A stretch of DNA of 11,745 nt from Verrucomicrobiales bacterium (GTDB lineage: Bacteria; Verrucomicrobiota; Verrucomicrobiia; Verrucomicrobiales; DEV007): assembly GCA_007123695.1 (NCBI GenBank), contig SLGN01000352.1, positions 1-11,745 of the forward strand, read 5' to 3'. Under the pieces are notes generated by a model. The model was not told where the DNA came from and searched no databases. It worked only from the letters and a program-made list of their open reading frames with translations. Below are positions 1 to 7,018 of this stretch, piece by piece (within the stretch, counting starts at the first letter, position 1; every line of letters starts with the position of its first letter). Made by a program: the position numbers and the translations under genes.

Positions 1-1010
1 CGCAGGCGAAGAGGCACCCGTCCAGGCACGGGGTCCAGGAGGAGGGGGCAGCAGCGGTAGTCAGATCGACCGATCCGGCCTCGGTGGCGCGCGGCTCGGA
101 TGCGCGGGATCGACGGCCTTGGTGTCGCGGCCGAGGTACTCGAGAATCCGTTCAATGACCGCTGGCGCCTAGATGCTGGCGATGACGCGCAGCCGCCCGC
201 CGCATTGCCGGCAGGTGTGGATATCGATGGCAAAGACGCGCATGAGGCGTAGCGCTTAAGCCTGAGGGCGCGTTGCCGGTCGGCGGCCGATGCCGCGGCC
301 CGATCGCCGTCAGCGACAGCCGCTCGGTGGCGATCGCGGGCCGTGAGACGTAGCGCGCCAGGTGCTCGAGCTTGTCACGTTGCGCGCTATCGGCCGCGAT
401 GCCCGCGTGCAGCGAAAACCCTGAGCTTCTGGCCACCTCCCGGCGCGGTGTGTCCGGCTCGGCCGGCAGCGTTTGCCGCGCGAACACCTTCTGGTCCTCT
501 CTCGGCCCGGTTGCGATTCGGTAGGTGATCGAAGACCCAAGCAGGCCGTTGATCGGCGCCTCCTCGGCTGGATCGAAGGCGAGACAGGCGTTCTCGATGT
601 CGCGCGTGATGCGCCCCGAGCGCTCGAGCGAGCGGCCGATCCGTTCTGCGATCCGCTGAACCAGCCGCTCGAGCGCCTCGGTGCTCGGGGCCGGGACGGG
701 CACGAACACCAGACGATCCTCTCCGTCCCGTCGGTAATCGCCGTCGGGCACGAGCAGGTGAAAGTGCACGTTGAGATTGAGCGCGCTGCCGAATCTCTGG
801 ATCAGCGTCACGGCCCGGTCACCGCGCTCTCGCGCGTCAGGCCGGCTTTGTGGATCAGATGGCCCGAGATCGCTCGATAGACGATGCCGAGCACCTGCGT
901 GATGACCTCGGGCCGCGTCGCCAGCAGGTATCTCAGCGCAAACGGCAGCGACAGCACCCATTGGCGCACGGGCTGCCGATGATCACGTACAACCGCGCAA
1001 TCCAGGACAC
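1..1010 (-). mobile_element. Decayed IS91-family insertion sequence, truncated at the window edge
   Basis: The only recognisable content is a broken IS91-type Y2/HUH transposase read on the minus strand (separate entry). IS91 elements transpose by a rolling-circle route and leave no target duplication, so element ends cannot be found from flanking repeats. The transposase 3' side (the oriIS side in this family) faces the left edge; about 60 bases follow its stop before the window ends, and I could not identify an oriIS hairpin there. The transposase 5' side faces dnaA. Homology fades between about 970 and 1010, so that boundary is approximate. Confidence 0.7.
61..1010 (-). pseudogene. IS91-family Y2/HUH transposase remnant, several disruptions
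   Basis: Three minus-strand frames together resemble an IS91 transposase, the single-strand endonuclease of rolling-circle transposition. First piece, about 970 down to 810: PVRQWVLSLPFALRYLLATR and an HLIHKAGLTRES stretch, ending in a stop. Second piece, about 815 to 310: AVTLIQRFGSALNLNVHFHL, which contains the HUH motif (HFH), through to LARYVSRPAIATERLSLTA, which holds the expected catalytic tyrosine region (YVSRP). Third piece, about 258 to 61: LMRVFAIDIHTCRQCGGRLR, the C-terminal Cys-rich segment, with an in-frame TAG after VIASI where the family has an acidic residue (a GAG to TAG change would explain it), then APAVIERILEYLGRD and a stop at 61-63. Frameshifts separate the pieces, and roughly 80-90 codons usual between LSLTA and RVFAIDI are missing. 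The N-terminal zinc-binding part is not recognisable. Inactive. Confidence 0.85.
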
Positions 1011-1073
1011 TGTGAAACGGCTCGCCGGAGGAGTAGAAGCCCGCAAGTCAGCATCGCCCTTCACGGCGTCCTG

Positions 1074-1217
1074 CTCCAACGCTGGCTGGATGGGTACCGC
1101 ACCGACTTCGAGGATCTCCGCACCATCCTCGGGCCTTCCGTCTACGACCTCTGGTTCTCCGATTTCAAGCTTCTCGCCGCCTCTTCCGACGAGGTCGTAC
1201 TCGTCGCTCCCGGCACG
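1074..1217 (+). other. dnaA: In-frame 5' part of dnaA (domain I) lacking any start codon
   Basis: Reading the dnaA frame upstream of the ATG at 1218 gives LQRWLDGYRTDFEDLRTILG followed by PSVYDLWFSDFKLLAASSDE and VVLVAPGT. This is what a DnaA domain I looks like (DnaB- and self-interaction domain), so translation should begin upstream of 1218. I found no ATG, GTG or TTG in this frame from about 940 to 1217, and no stop either: the frame simply runs into the IS91 remnant. A GGAGGAG at 1026-1032 resembles a ribosome binding site but no usable start lies at proper distance in this frame. Either the true start was lost at the IS91 junction, a non-standard codon is used, or the join is an assembly error. 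Confidence 0.7.
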
Positions 1218-2612
1218 ATGTATGCCATTTGGGTCGAGGAGAATTTTAAAAGTTCTTTGTATTCTGTTTTTGAAAAGCACCTCGGGGCAAGGCCCCGGAT
1301 CCGTTTCGAGATCGATGCGTCCTCGCTCGACGCCTTCCGTGACGATCCGTCGACGGGGGCTTCCGAAGCAGCCGTTGAGGACTATGGCTCGGCTGCCGAT
1401 GGCGGCGAGCCGACCCGCATCGCGCCGCGCGTCCTCGTCGAGAAGGTCAGCGAGAAGAAGCTGCTGGAGCGCGGGCGTGCCGCCGGACTCGTCGAGATCT
1501 ACCGCTTCGAAAACTTCGTGCCGGGGGAGAACAGCGAGCTGGCCTGGGCCGCCGCGCGCGCCGTGGCCGACCAGCCCGGCAAGACATACCAGCCACTCTT
1601 CTTCCACTCCCACTGCGGTCTCGGAAAAACCCATTTGCTCCATGGCATCGGATGGGAGTCGCTGCGGCGTCGGCCCAAGTCGAAGATCATCTTCGTCACC
1701 GCCGAGCAGTTCGCCAACGACTACATCGACGCAATCCAGAAGAACGCCCTCGTCGCCTTCCGCAAGCGCTATCGCGAGGCCGATCTCCTCCTCATCGACG
1801 ATGTCCAGTTCCTCGGACGCAAGGAGGGCCTGCAGCGCGAGTTCTTCCACACCTTCAACCGCCTCGCCGACCAGCGGAAGCAGATCGTGCTGGCGAGCGA
1901 CTGCCCCGCCTCCGAGATCGCCGAACTCGAGGCCCGCCTCGTCTCGCGCTTCCAGTGGGGGCTTTCCGTCGAGATCCACCGTCCCGGCCTGGAGACGCGG
2001 GCGGCGATCCTGCGGCGCAAGCGCGACGACTGGCACATGCAGGTGGACGATGCCATGATCGATCGCATCGTCGAGCGGGTCCGGGGCAACGTCCGCTCGC
2101 TCGAGGGCGCCCTCATCCGCGTGGCCATGGTCACCACTCTAAACGAGGAACCGCTCGGCCCCGAGCAGTTCGCCGAGACCATCGCCGACATCTGCGATGT
2201 CGAAGAGACCCGGCAGGTGGGCGCAGAGGAGATCAAGCGCTCCGTCGCCGAACACTACGACCTCGACGTGGCCATCCTCTCGGGCAAGAAGCGGACCGCC
2301 CGTGTCGCCGAGGCCCGCCAGGTTGCGATGTTTCTCGTCCGCAGCCTCACCGACCTTTCCCTAGTCGAGGTGGCCGCCGCCTTCGGCAAGGACCACGGCA
2401 CGGTGATCTACGCGGTCAAGAAGGTGAAGAAGCGCTGCGAGGACTCGGCTTCCTTCAAGAGTTCCGTCGAGTTGATCAAGCGGAGGCTGGTCCGGGGCGG
2501 ATCCTCGGTCGAGGGGACGCGTCCGAACGGTTCCGCCCGGCGGCAGGGCGGGGCTGGAAGCGACCGCCTGCGGGGCCCGGCTCCCAAACCGGGCTGGGCG
2601 CTCGGCGAGTGA
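1218..2612 (+). CDS. dnaA: Chromosomal replication initiator protein DnaA (5' end compromised)
   Basis: DnaA is the AAA+ initiator that binds DnaA boxes and melts the chromosomal origin. Numbered from 1218, the first ~25 residues finish domain I and a linker runs to about 98. The ATPase domain begins at YRFENFVPGENSELAW. It has Walker A HCGLGKTHLL with Lys137, Walker B LLLIDDVQF, sensor 1 IVLASDCPASEI, box VII around LEARLVSRFQWG and sensor 2 GNVRSLEGAL. Domain IV carries ARQVAMFLVRSLTDLSLVEV and the DNA-binding signature DHGTVIYA. Walker A is odd: the usual glycines before GLGKT are replaced (SHC rather than GGV). About 40 low-complexity Arg/Gly/Pro residues trail the normal C-terminus. 1218 is the first standard start, but homology extends upstream to about 1074. 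dnaN follows after 56 bases, the common order. Family assignment is secure; whether this copy is expressed intact is not. Confidence 0.93.
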   Translation: MYAIWVEENFKSSLYSVFEKHLGARPRIRFEIDASSLDAFRDDPSTGASEAAVEDYGSAADGGEPTRIAPRVLVEKVSEKKLLERGRAAGLVEIYRFENFVPGENSELAWAAARAVADQPGKTYQPLFFHSHCGLGKTHLLHGIGWESLRRRPKSKIIFVTAEQFANDYIDAIQKNALVAFRKRYREADLLLIDDVQFLGRKEGLQREFFHTFNRLADQRKQIVLASDCPASEIAELEARLVSRFQWGLSVEIHRPGLETRAAILRRKRDDWHMQVDDAMIDRIVERVRGNVRSLEGALIRVAMVTTLNEEPLGPEQFAETIADICDVEETRQVGAEEIKRSVAEHYDLDVAILSGKKRTARVAEARQVAMFLVRSLTDLSLVEVAAAFGKDHGTVIYAVKKVKKRCEDSASFKSSVELIKRRLVRGGSSVEGTRPNGSARRQGGAGSDRLRGPAPKPGWALGE

Positions 2613-2668
2613 AGTTTCGCGTGGACAGGGGAAGGCTGTCGGTCCAAACTAAACGTTTTTCGGAACCC

Positions 2669-3766
2669 ATGAAATTTCAGATCGAGAGAGACGTACTCCA
2701 GGACGCGCTGAATCAGGTGCAGCATGTCGTCAGCACGCGGACGACCCTGCCCATCCTGTCGAACGTCCTCGTCGAGGCCGACGAACTCGGCCTGCAGCTC
2801 TCGACGACCGACCTCGACGTGACCATCAGCAAGCGCGTCCCGGCAAAGGTGGAGACGCCGGGCACGACCACTCTGCCCGCCCGGCGCCTCGCCAGCATCG
2901 TCCGGGAACTGCCCACTTCCGAGATCGACTTCGAGGTCGATGCCGACAACGCAGCCACGGTCCGCAGCGGGCCCAGCTTCTTCAAAATCCTCGGCCTGCC
3001 CGCGTCGGAGTTTCCCGTGATCGGCGAGTTCGGGGAGGCGAAGGAGTTCACCATCGACCAGAAGCTCCTCCGCGACGCCCTCCGCAAGACGGCCTACGCG
3101 ATCTCGACCGACGAGACCCGCTACGTGCTCAACGGGGTGAACTGCCTCATCGGCGAAGGCATGCTGACCCTTGTCGCCACCGACGGACGCCGCCTCGCCA
3201 TGGTCGAGCAGGACCTCGAGTTTCCCGCCGGCAACGAGACTGGGGTGATCGTGCCGACCAAAGCGGTCAACGAACTCCAGCGCCTTCTTGAAACCTCCGG
3301 CGAAGTCAAGGTCGCCATCTCCGACAACCAGGCCAGCTTCGAGCTCAACGGCAGCCTTCTCATCACCAAGCTGATCGAGGGCAACTACCCCAATTTCCGC
3401 CAAGTCATTCCGACCCAGGCGAACCACCGCGTCACCGTCGAGCGCGAGGTCCTGCTCGCGGCGGTCCGGCGGGTCAGCCTACTCGTGAACGAGAAAACGA
3501 ACTCGATCAAGTTCGCCTTCGAAGACAACCGGCTCTCGCTCACGGCGAACTCGCCCGAGATCGGCGAGGCCGAAGAGGTCATCGACGTCCGCTACGACGG
3601 GCCGCGCATCGTCGCTGCCTTCAACCCCGAGTTCGTCATGGCCCCGCTGCGCAACCTCGACCAGGACGAGGTCTTCATCGACCTCATCGACGACAGCAGC
3701 CCCGGCGTGATGAAGATCGACGAGCCTTTCCTCTACGTCATCATGCCGATGCGCGTGGCGGGCTGA
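2669..3766 (+). CDS. dnaN: DNA polymerase III subunit beta (sliding clamp)
   Basis: The beta clamp is a ring-shaped homodimer that tethers the replicative polymerase and other repair and replication factors to DNA. The 365-residue product has normal length for the family. It starts [20 protein letters not shown] and continues with [15 protein letters not shown] and [14 protein letters not shown], all typical of clamp domain 1. The middle domain has the pattern [20 protein letters not shown] followed by [10 protein letters not shown]. The end, [18 protein letters not shown], matches the conserved C-terminal strand (YVIMPM) that contributes to the partner-binding pocket. The frame is open far upstream, and a GTG at 2609 overlapping the dnaA stop is possible, but residues before 2669 do not resemble clamps, so the ATG at 2669 is chosen although no clear ribosome binding site precedes it. 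It probably shares transcription with dnaA; the next gene begins 10 bases after the stop. Confidence 0.97.
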   Translation: MKFQIERDVLQDALNQVQHVVSTRTTLPILSNVLVEADELGLQLSTTDLDVTISKRVPAKVETPGTTTLPARRLASIVRELPTSEIDFEVDADNAATVRSGPSFFKILGLPASEFPVIGEFGEAKEFTIDQKLLRDALRKTAYAISTDETRYVLNGVNCLIGEGMLTLVATDGRRLAMVEQDLEFPAGNETGVIVPTKAVNELQRLLETSGEVKVAISDNQASFELNGSLLITKLIEGNYPNFRQVIPTQANHRVTVEREVLLAAVRRVSLLVNEKTNSIKFAFEDNRLSLTANSPEIGEAEEVIDVRYDGPRIVAAFNPEFVMAPLRNLDQDEVFIDLIDDSSPGVMKIDEPFLYVIMPMRVAG

Positions 3767-3776
3767 GTCGGGCGCC

Positions 3777-4226
3777 ATGGCCGGCGGAAGCCCAGCGCTC
3801 CCCTCCAAGCCCTGCGCCCATTGCGGGCGGCCCATCGTCTGGCGCAGGAAGTGGGAGCGCTGCTGGGACGAAGTGCGCTACTGCTCCGACGCGTGCCGCC
3901 GCGCCCGCAAGTCCGCCCGCCACGACTCCCTCGAGCGGGCCATCCTCGCGCTGATCGCCGAGCGCCGCCCCGGTGCCAGCATCTGTCCGTCCGAGGCGGC
4001 CCGCGCCGTATCTCCGGAAGCATGGCGCGAGCTGATGGAACCCGCCCGCCAAGCGGCCCGCCGCCTCGCCCTCGCCGGCGAGATTCTCATCACCCAAGGC
4101 GGCCGCCCCGTCGATCCCGGCACCTTCAAGGGGCCGATCCGGCTTCGCGCCGCAGCGCGTCGGGACGAGGATCGAGGAGTTGAAGACGCGGATGTGCACG
4201 GGGTCTTCGACGATGTTGTAGGCTAG
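3777..4226 (+). CDS. DUF2256-DUF3253 fusion protein with abnormal C-terminal tail
   Basis: The N-terminus (residues 11-42) is a DUF2256 zinc-binding motif: C13-x2-C16-G-R-P, then W22-RRKW and WDEVRYC36-x3-C40-RR. Residues about 52-124 match DUF3253 ([56 protein letters not shown]), a winged-helix-like domain. The two domains are often found fused; no biochemical role is established to my knowledge. The normal end should fall near GPIRLR at 4131-4148. Here the frame continues for about 25 more residues ([20 protein letters not shown] onward) that are simply the opposite strand of the DUF1501 remnant, so the native stop was lost when that fragment joined. The gene lies 10 bases after dnaN and may be cotranscribed with it. 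Probably still functional because both domains are complete. Confidence 0.88.
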   Translation: MAGGSPALPSKPCAHCGRPIVWRRKWERCWDEVRYCSDACRRARKSARHDSLERAILALIAERRPGASICPSEAARAVSPEAWRELMEPARQAARRLALAGEILITQGGRPVDPGTFKGPIRLRAAARRDEDRGVEDADVHGVFDDVVG

Positions 4227-4372
4227 GTGTAGTCGTCGGTGGCGCCGAGGTCGTAGCCGGCCTTGACGCCGCCGCCGGCCATCCACGAGGTGAAGCAGCG
4301 CCCGTGATGGTCGCGCCCGAAGGTGGGTGCCTCGAACTCGCCTTGGCTGTAGACGGTGCGGCCGAACTTGCC
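4167..4372 (-). pseudogene. DUF1501 protein fragment, C-terminal part, frameshifted
   Basis: On the minus strand, [20 protein letters not shown] followed by [20 protein letters not shown] and DLGATDDYT is the characteristic C-terminal half of DUF1501 (sulfatase-fold, usually secreted) proteins common in Planctomycetes and Verrucomicrobia. A stop and one-base frame change at about 4222 interrupt it; in the next frame it continues [18 protein letters not shown]. After SSIL the family would read on toward LDHERLT, but the sequence instead becomes the end of the DUF3253 gene on the other strand. Upstream of GGKFGRT, 4373-4479 has no convincing DUF1501 homology and I see nothing else in it. It is a dead fragment of about 70 codons, apparently left by a rearrangement. 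Confidence 0.8.
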
Positions 4373-4479
4373 GCCGCCCGCGGAGCCTCTATCGCGCGGG
4401 CATCGATGTAGGGCGGGATCATTGAGAGGCTGGCGTGCGTTTTGGGCCGAGACCCGGGCCGACCGTTCGACCACCGCAA

Positions 4480-5304
4480 TCAGTGCGGTCCGATCCTGAC
4501 TCCGGCGAGTTTCCAGCCCATCAGGCCCCGGCGTGCAAAAAGGAAGGTGAACGACTCATTCTCCGAAGCGGATGCGTCCGGCTCGCCTGCAATTGTGACC
4601 GCGAAACGGTTCAGAGTCTCGTAGCCCATGCTGGAGACGTCCATGCCGGCCTCGTCGCGGACTTGGGCCTCGGGGGGCATTGCTCGGGAGCCGGCTTGCG
4701 GCGGTCCCGGATCCTCTTTCAGAATCGCGTCTAGATCCCACCCCTGCATCATCTGGACAAGTCCCTCGGGAGTCACGAACGCATCGACCATCGGGCCGAC
4801 CAACATCGCGCCAAATGCCGCGCCCAAGGCCTCGAAGCCGTCCGCATCGCCCTTGGTCGCCTCTCTGGCGAGACTGGCAGTGATCGCTCCCTTGAAGCTC
4901 TCCCGGAGCTGGGGGAAGTCGACGCGGTCGGCGACGAAGATCGCATCGTTTCGGTCAACGGCGCGTTTCAAGCGGTAGAGCGCCCAATACGGGCTGGCGA
5001 AGTAGCAGGAAATCAGGATGGCGGCGACGATCCCGCCCGCGACGAGGAGCTTTCTCCTGGAAAACCGGGGAGAGACCTCGTCGGTCGAGCTCGCCTGCGA
5101 CCGCGGGGACGCGGAGCCGATGGCCAGAGAGACGGGCGGCGGAGCGGGAATGTTGACGACGGAGTGGACAGGGAGCCATTGATCCCATCCCTCCTGCCAG
5201 CAGTGGTCTGTGAGGAGAATCGAGCCCTCCTGTAAGTGGCGGGTCAGCTCATCGAGTTCAAACGGACCGAACTGTTGGCCGTCCTTGGAGACTAAGTAGC
5301 GCAT
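4480..5304 (-). CDS. GYF_2 domain, single-pass membrane protein with DUF2939 domain
   Basis: The protein starts [20 protein letters not shown]; residues 1-50 fit a bacterial GYF_2 domain (GPF...L...G.I...[11 protein letters not shown]), a presumed peptide-binding module. A Pro/Ser-rich linker with a basic patch (RFSRRK) precedes one transmembrane helix, [20 protein letters not shown]. The rest matches DUF2939: [20 protein letters not shown] then [20 protein letters not shown], a large helical middle, and a closing strand-rich stretch ([20 protein letters not shown]). By the positive-inside rule the GYF domain should be cytoplasmic and the DUF2939 part periplasmic. A longer frame begins at 5445 but its first 47 residues look non-coding, so the ATG at 5304, at the domain boundary, is chosen; no good ribosome binding site is visible. 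Function unknown. It is divergent from the Smr gene. Confidence 0.85.
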   Translation of the reverse strand: MRYLVSKDGQQFGPFELDELTRHLQEGSILLTDHCWQEGWDQWLPVHSVVNIPAPPPVSLAIGSASPRSQASSTDEVSPRFSRRKLLVAGGIVAAILISCYFASPYWALYRLKRAVDRNDAIFVADRVDFPQLRESFKGAITASLAREATKGDADGFEALGAAFGAMLVGPMVDAFVTPEGLVQMMQGWDLDAILKEDPGPPQAGSRAMPPEAQVRDEAGMDVSSMGYETLNRFAVTIAGEPDASASENESFTFLFARRGLMGWKLAGVRIGPH

Positions 5305-5409
5305 GGCGGAAGGAATGTTGACGGAGTGATCGGACAGGATGAAAGGCACCATTTCAACCCAAAAGGGCCGAGGATGGGTCATCCGTGGGGTGTCCCCCTC
5401 GGGATTTTC

Positions 5410-5419
5410 GGAAATTTCC
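5410..5419. promoter_or_regulatory. 10-bp perfect palindrome in a divergent intergenic region
   Basis: GGAAATTTCC lies in the 195-base gap between the GYF/DUF2939 gene (leftward) and the Smr gene (rightward), 90 bases before the Smr start. An A/T-rich perfect palindrome in G+C-rich DNA between divergent genes could be a repressor site, but a 10-bp palindrome also arises by chance. I see no convincing promoter hexamers for either gene. Confidence 0.25.
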
Positions 5420-5499
5420 CCGCAGCCGCGCTTGCCTTGATCCATCCGGCGCGTCCTTTATCTGGGCTCCCGGCTTCCCATCTGCCGGTCTTCACCCCC

Positions 5500-5862
5500 A
5501 TGAACCCCAATCCCGAATGCGCCCACTGCGGCCTCGAGGTCGAGTCCCTCGGGAGGCTCGACTGCCCGAAGTGCGGGATGCCGATTCGCTCCCGGAGCAA
5601 CGGCAGGGTTCATCACGTCGACGTGGTCCACGCCGGGGAGGACCGGGACACCGCCCTGCGGAAGCTGGAGCGTGCCGTCGACGAGGCCCTGCGCGGCAAC
5701 TACCGGGGCCTCAAGGTGATCCACGGACACGGGGCCACGAGGGGCGTCGCCCTCCTCAAGCCCCAGATCATCGCCGCGATGAAGCGGGCGGCGGCACGCC
5801 ACGGCGGCAAGGTCGTGCCCGACCGCGACAATCCGGGAGCGTCGCTGCTCTGGCTCGAGTGA
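5500..5862 (+). CDS. Zinc-ribbon plus Smr (MutS2 C-terminal-like) domain protein
   Basis: This 120-residue protein has two parts. Residues 7-26 form a zinc ribbon, C7-x2-C10-G and C22-x2-C25-G. Residues 37-120 form an Smr domain: VDVVHAG (39-46 region, in place of the usual LDLHG), an amphipathic helix TALRKLERAVDEALRG, the strand and signature GLKVIHGHGATRG (HGxG at 75-78), and a closing GASLLWLE strand. Smr domains are DNA or RNA nicking or ribosome-associated nucleases; stand-alone examples with a zinc ribbon are widespread but mostly uncharacterised. The open frame extends back to 5326, but the residues before MNPNPECAHCG do not resemble a protein, so 5500 is chosen. No neighbour suggests a specific substrate. 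Confidence 0.88.
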   Translation: MNPNPECAHCGLEVESLGRLDCPKCGMPIRSRSNGRVHHVDVVHAGEDRDTALRKLERAVDEALRGNYRGLKVIHGHGATRGVALLKPQIIAAMKRAAARHGGKVVPDRDNPGASLLWLE

Positions 5863-5921
5863 GCCGGACGGCGCATCGGCTCGGGCAGCTCGGGCGGCTC
5901 GGTGGAAACCGGCCCCCCCGT

Positions 5922-5941
5922 GCATGACAAAACATGACAAA
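5922..5941 (+). repeat. Short direct repeat of CATGACAAA
   Basis: CATGACAAA occurs twice in tandem at a 10-bp period, about 60 bases after the Smr stop codon. A one-turn period could suit a protein site, but nothing else supports that. The rest of 5863-6040 holds no gene I can recognise. Confidence 0.4.
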
Positions 5942-6040
5942 CGACCTGCGCCACCTTGCACCAAAACGCGAAGGCACCCCCGGAAGAGCTTGAAGGATTC
6001 CGCGGTATCACACAGAATCACGCATGGCCAAGAAGCTCCC

Positions 6041-6143
6041 CCCATCCCTCCGGAATGCCGTGCTTTGCGGGATCGGGTTTCCGGTGGTGTCGCTCGTTCC
6101 TCGCTCAACCACGGGCTACAGGCTGCCATGCCTCCGGCATGGC
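6041..6143. repeat. REP-like intergenic palindromic repeat
   Basis: The segment carries a hairpin at 6125-6143 (GCCATGCC, loop TCC, GGCATGGC; 8 perfect pairs), a related half motif CCTCCGGAATGCC at 6051-6063, and between them a 5-bp inverted pair GTGGT (6084-6088) and ACCAC (6108-6112). The shared CCTCCGGNATG core and nested symmetry look like a dispersed extragenic palindrome. It overlaps the 3' end of the AraC-type gene and supplies its last codons, so it may also serve as transcription terminator for that minus-strand gene, although no T-run follows the stem. Confidence 0.55.
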
Positions 6144-6943
6144 GGTGGTGCCTTTGCCGAAGCGCCACGCCCGAACTCCCGCCGATAACGCAGCGGGGTG
6201 ATCCCCATGCGCTGGCGGAATTGCGAAGTGAAGGCGCTCTGGTCGCAGTAGCCGAGCTCCAGTGCGATCTCCGCGAGCGTCTCGCCGCCGCTGCGCAGGA
6301 GGCGGCAGGCGGCGTCGATGCGCGAGCGACCGAGGAACTGCTGCGGCGTGAGGCCGGTCTCCTCCTTGAAGCGCCGGTCGAAATGCCGGTGCGAAATCCC
6401 CAGCTCGCGGGCCAGCTCCCGAACCGTCCCGATTTCGCCGGGCTGCTCCAGCATCCTCCGCACCGCGCGGGCCACCACGGCGTCGGCGGAGCCCAGGCCA
6501 CGCTCGCGCTGGTAGCGCTGCACCGTGCCCATGATTCCGGCGGGCGACCCGTCCGCTCCGGCCACCGGCAGCTTGTGGGTGAGGAACCAGTCGGGCAGCC
6601 CTTGGCGGCTGAGGAACAGCTCCACCATGCCGGTCATGCCGCGGCCCGTCCGCAGCACCTCCTCGTCGTCGCGGCGAAACTTCGCGGCCAAGGGCTTGGG
6701 AAAGAGCTCGAAGTCGTCGGCGCCGACGATCTCGCTCTCCTCCGAGAAGCCGAGGCGCTCATAAAAGTGGCGGTTCGCGAAGACGATTTGAAACCGCCGG
6801 TTCTTCACGAAAAAGGCGACGCTCTCGAGCCGGTAGAAGAGCTCGCGGAATCCGGCATCGCTCCGGGCGCCGGCGAGGAACTCGGCCTGCAAGGGCGAGA
6901 GCGATGAGGCCGATGAGGGCAGGGGAGGGGAGGGATTTTTCAT
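6116..6943 (-). CDS. PAS-domain AraC-family transcriptional regulator
   Basis: The 275-residue product has a PAS-like sensor at about 35-148 (FRELFYRLESVAFFVKNRRF, FANRHFYERLGFSEESEIVG, GADGSPAGIMGTVQRYQRER) and an AraC DNA-binding domain at about 160-257. The latter has both helix-turn-helix units: VRELARELGISHRHFDRRFK and TLAEIALELGYCDQSAFTSQ, followed by FRQRMGITPLRYRREF, the family signature. A PAS sensor replaces the usual cupin, so the signal may be a small ligand or cofactor. The ATG at 6943 is chosen because residues from about 20 onward look like domain sequence and the longer frame upstream is antisense to the next gene. The last ~17 residues, after RREFGRG, come from the REP-like repeat. 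It is divergent from the Gfo/Idh/MocA gene, its likely target. Confidence 0.92.
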   Translation of the reverse strand: MKNPSPPLPSSASSLSPLQAEFLAGARSDAGFRELFYRLESVAFFVKNRRFQIVFANRHFYERLGFSEESEIVGADDFELFPKPLAAKFRRDDEEVLRTGRGMTGMVELFLSRQGLPDWFLTHKLPVAGADGSPAGIMGTVQRYQRERGLGSADAVVARAVRRMLEQPGEIGTVRELARELGISHRHFDRRFKEETGLTPQQFLGRSRIDAACRLLRSGGETLAEIALELGYCDQSAFTSQFRQRMGITPLRYRREFGRGASAKAPPPCRRHGSL

Positions 6944-7018
6944 CTTTTGGCCAAGTTTTAACAAATCGAGGCCAAGCGAGTCAAGACGGGAGCGGAGACC
7001 GGTGCGAAGGTCTGCGCA
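6944..7018. promoter_or_regulatory. Divergent promoter region with two GGCCAAG motifs 21 bp apart
   Basis: This 75-base gap separates the AraC-type gene from the dehydrogenase. GGCCAAG occurs at 6949-6955 and again at 6970-6976, exactly 21 bases start to start, that is two helical turns in direct orientation; the first copy also forms the palindrome TTGGCCAA (6947-6954). Between them lies the most A/T-rich stretch of the area. Known AraC-family half-sites are commonly direct repeats about 21 bp apart, so these are plausible operator half-sites for autoregulation and activation of the dehydrogenase gene. I could not place -10 and -35 hexamers with confidence. Confidence 0.5.

Noticed and set aside
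933..2036. Long open frame of 367 codons on the minus strand across dnaA
   Set aside because: It is the antisense shadow of dnaA in high-G+C DNA, with no recognisable domain, while the plus strand has unambiguous DnaA motifs.
960..2668. Replication origin (oriC) near dnaA-dnaN
   Set aside because: I looked for clusters of TTATCCACA-like boxes and an A/T-rich unwinding region upstream of dnaA and between dnaA and dnaN and saw none; the upstream side is occupied by the IS91 remnant.
5437..5464. Possible sigma-70 promoter (TTGATC with a TATCT-like -10) upstream of the Smr gene
   Set aside because: The spacing is only 15-16 bases and the -10 is weak; such matches are expected by chance.
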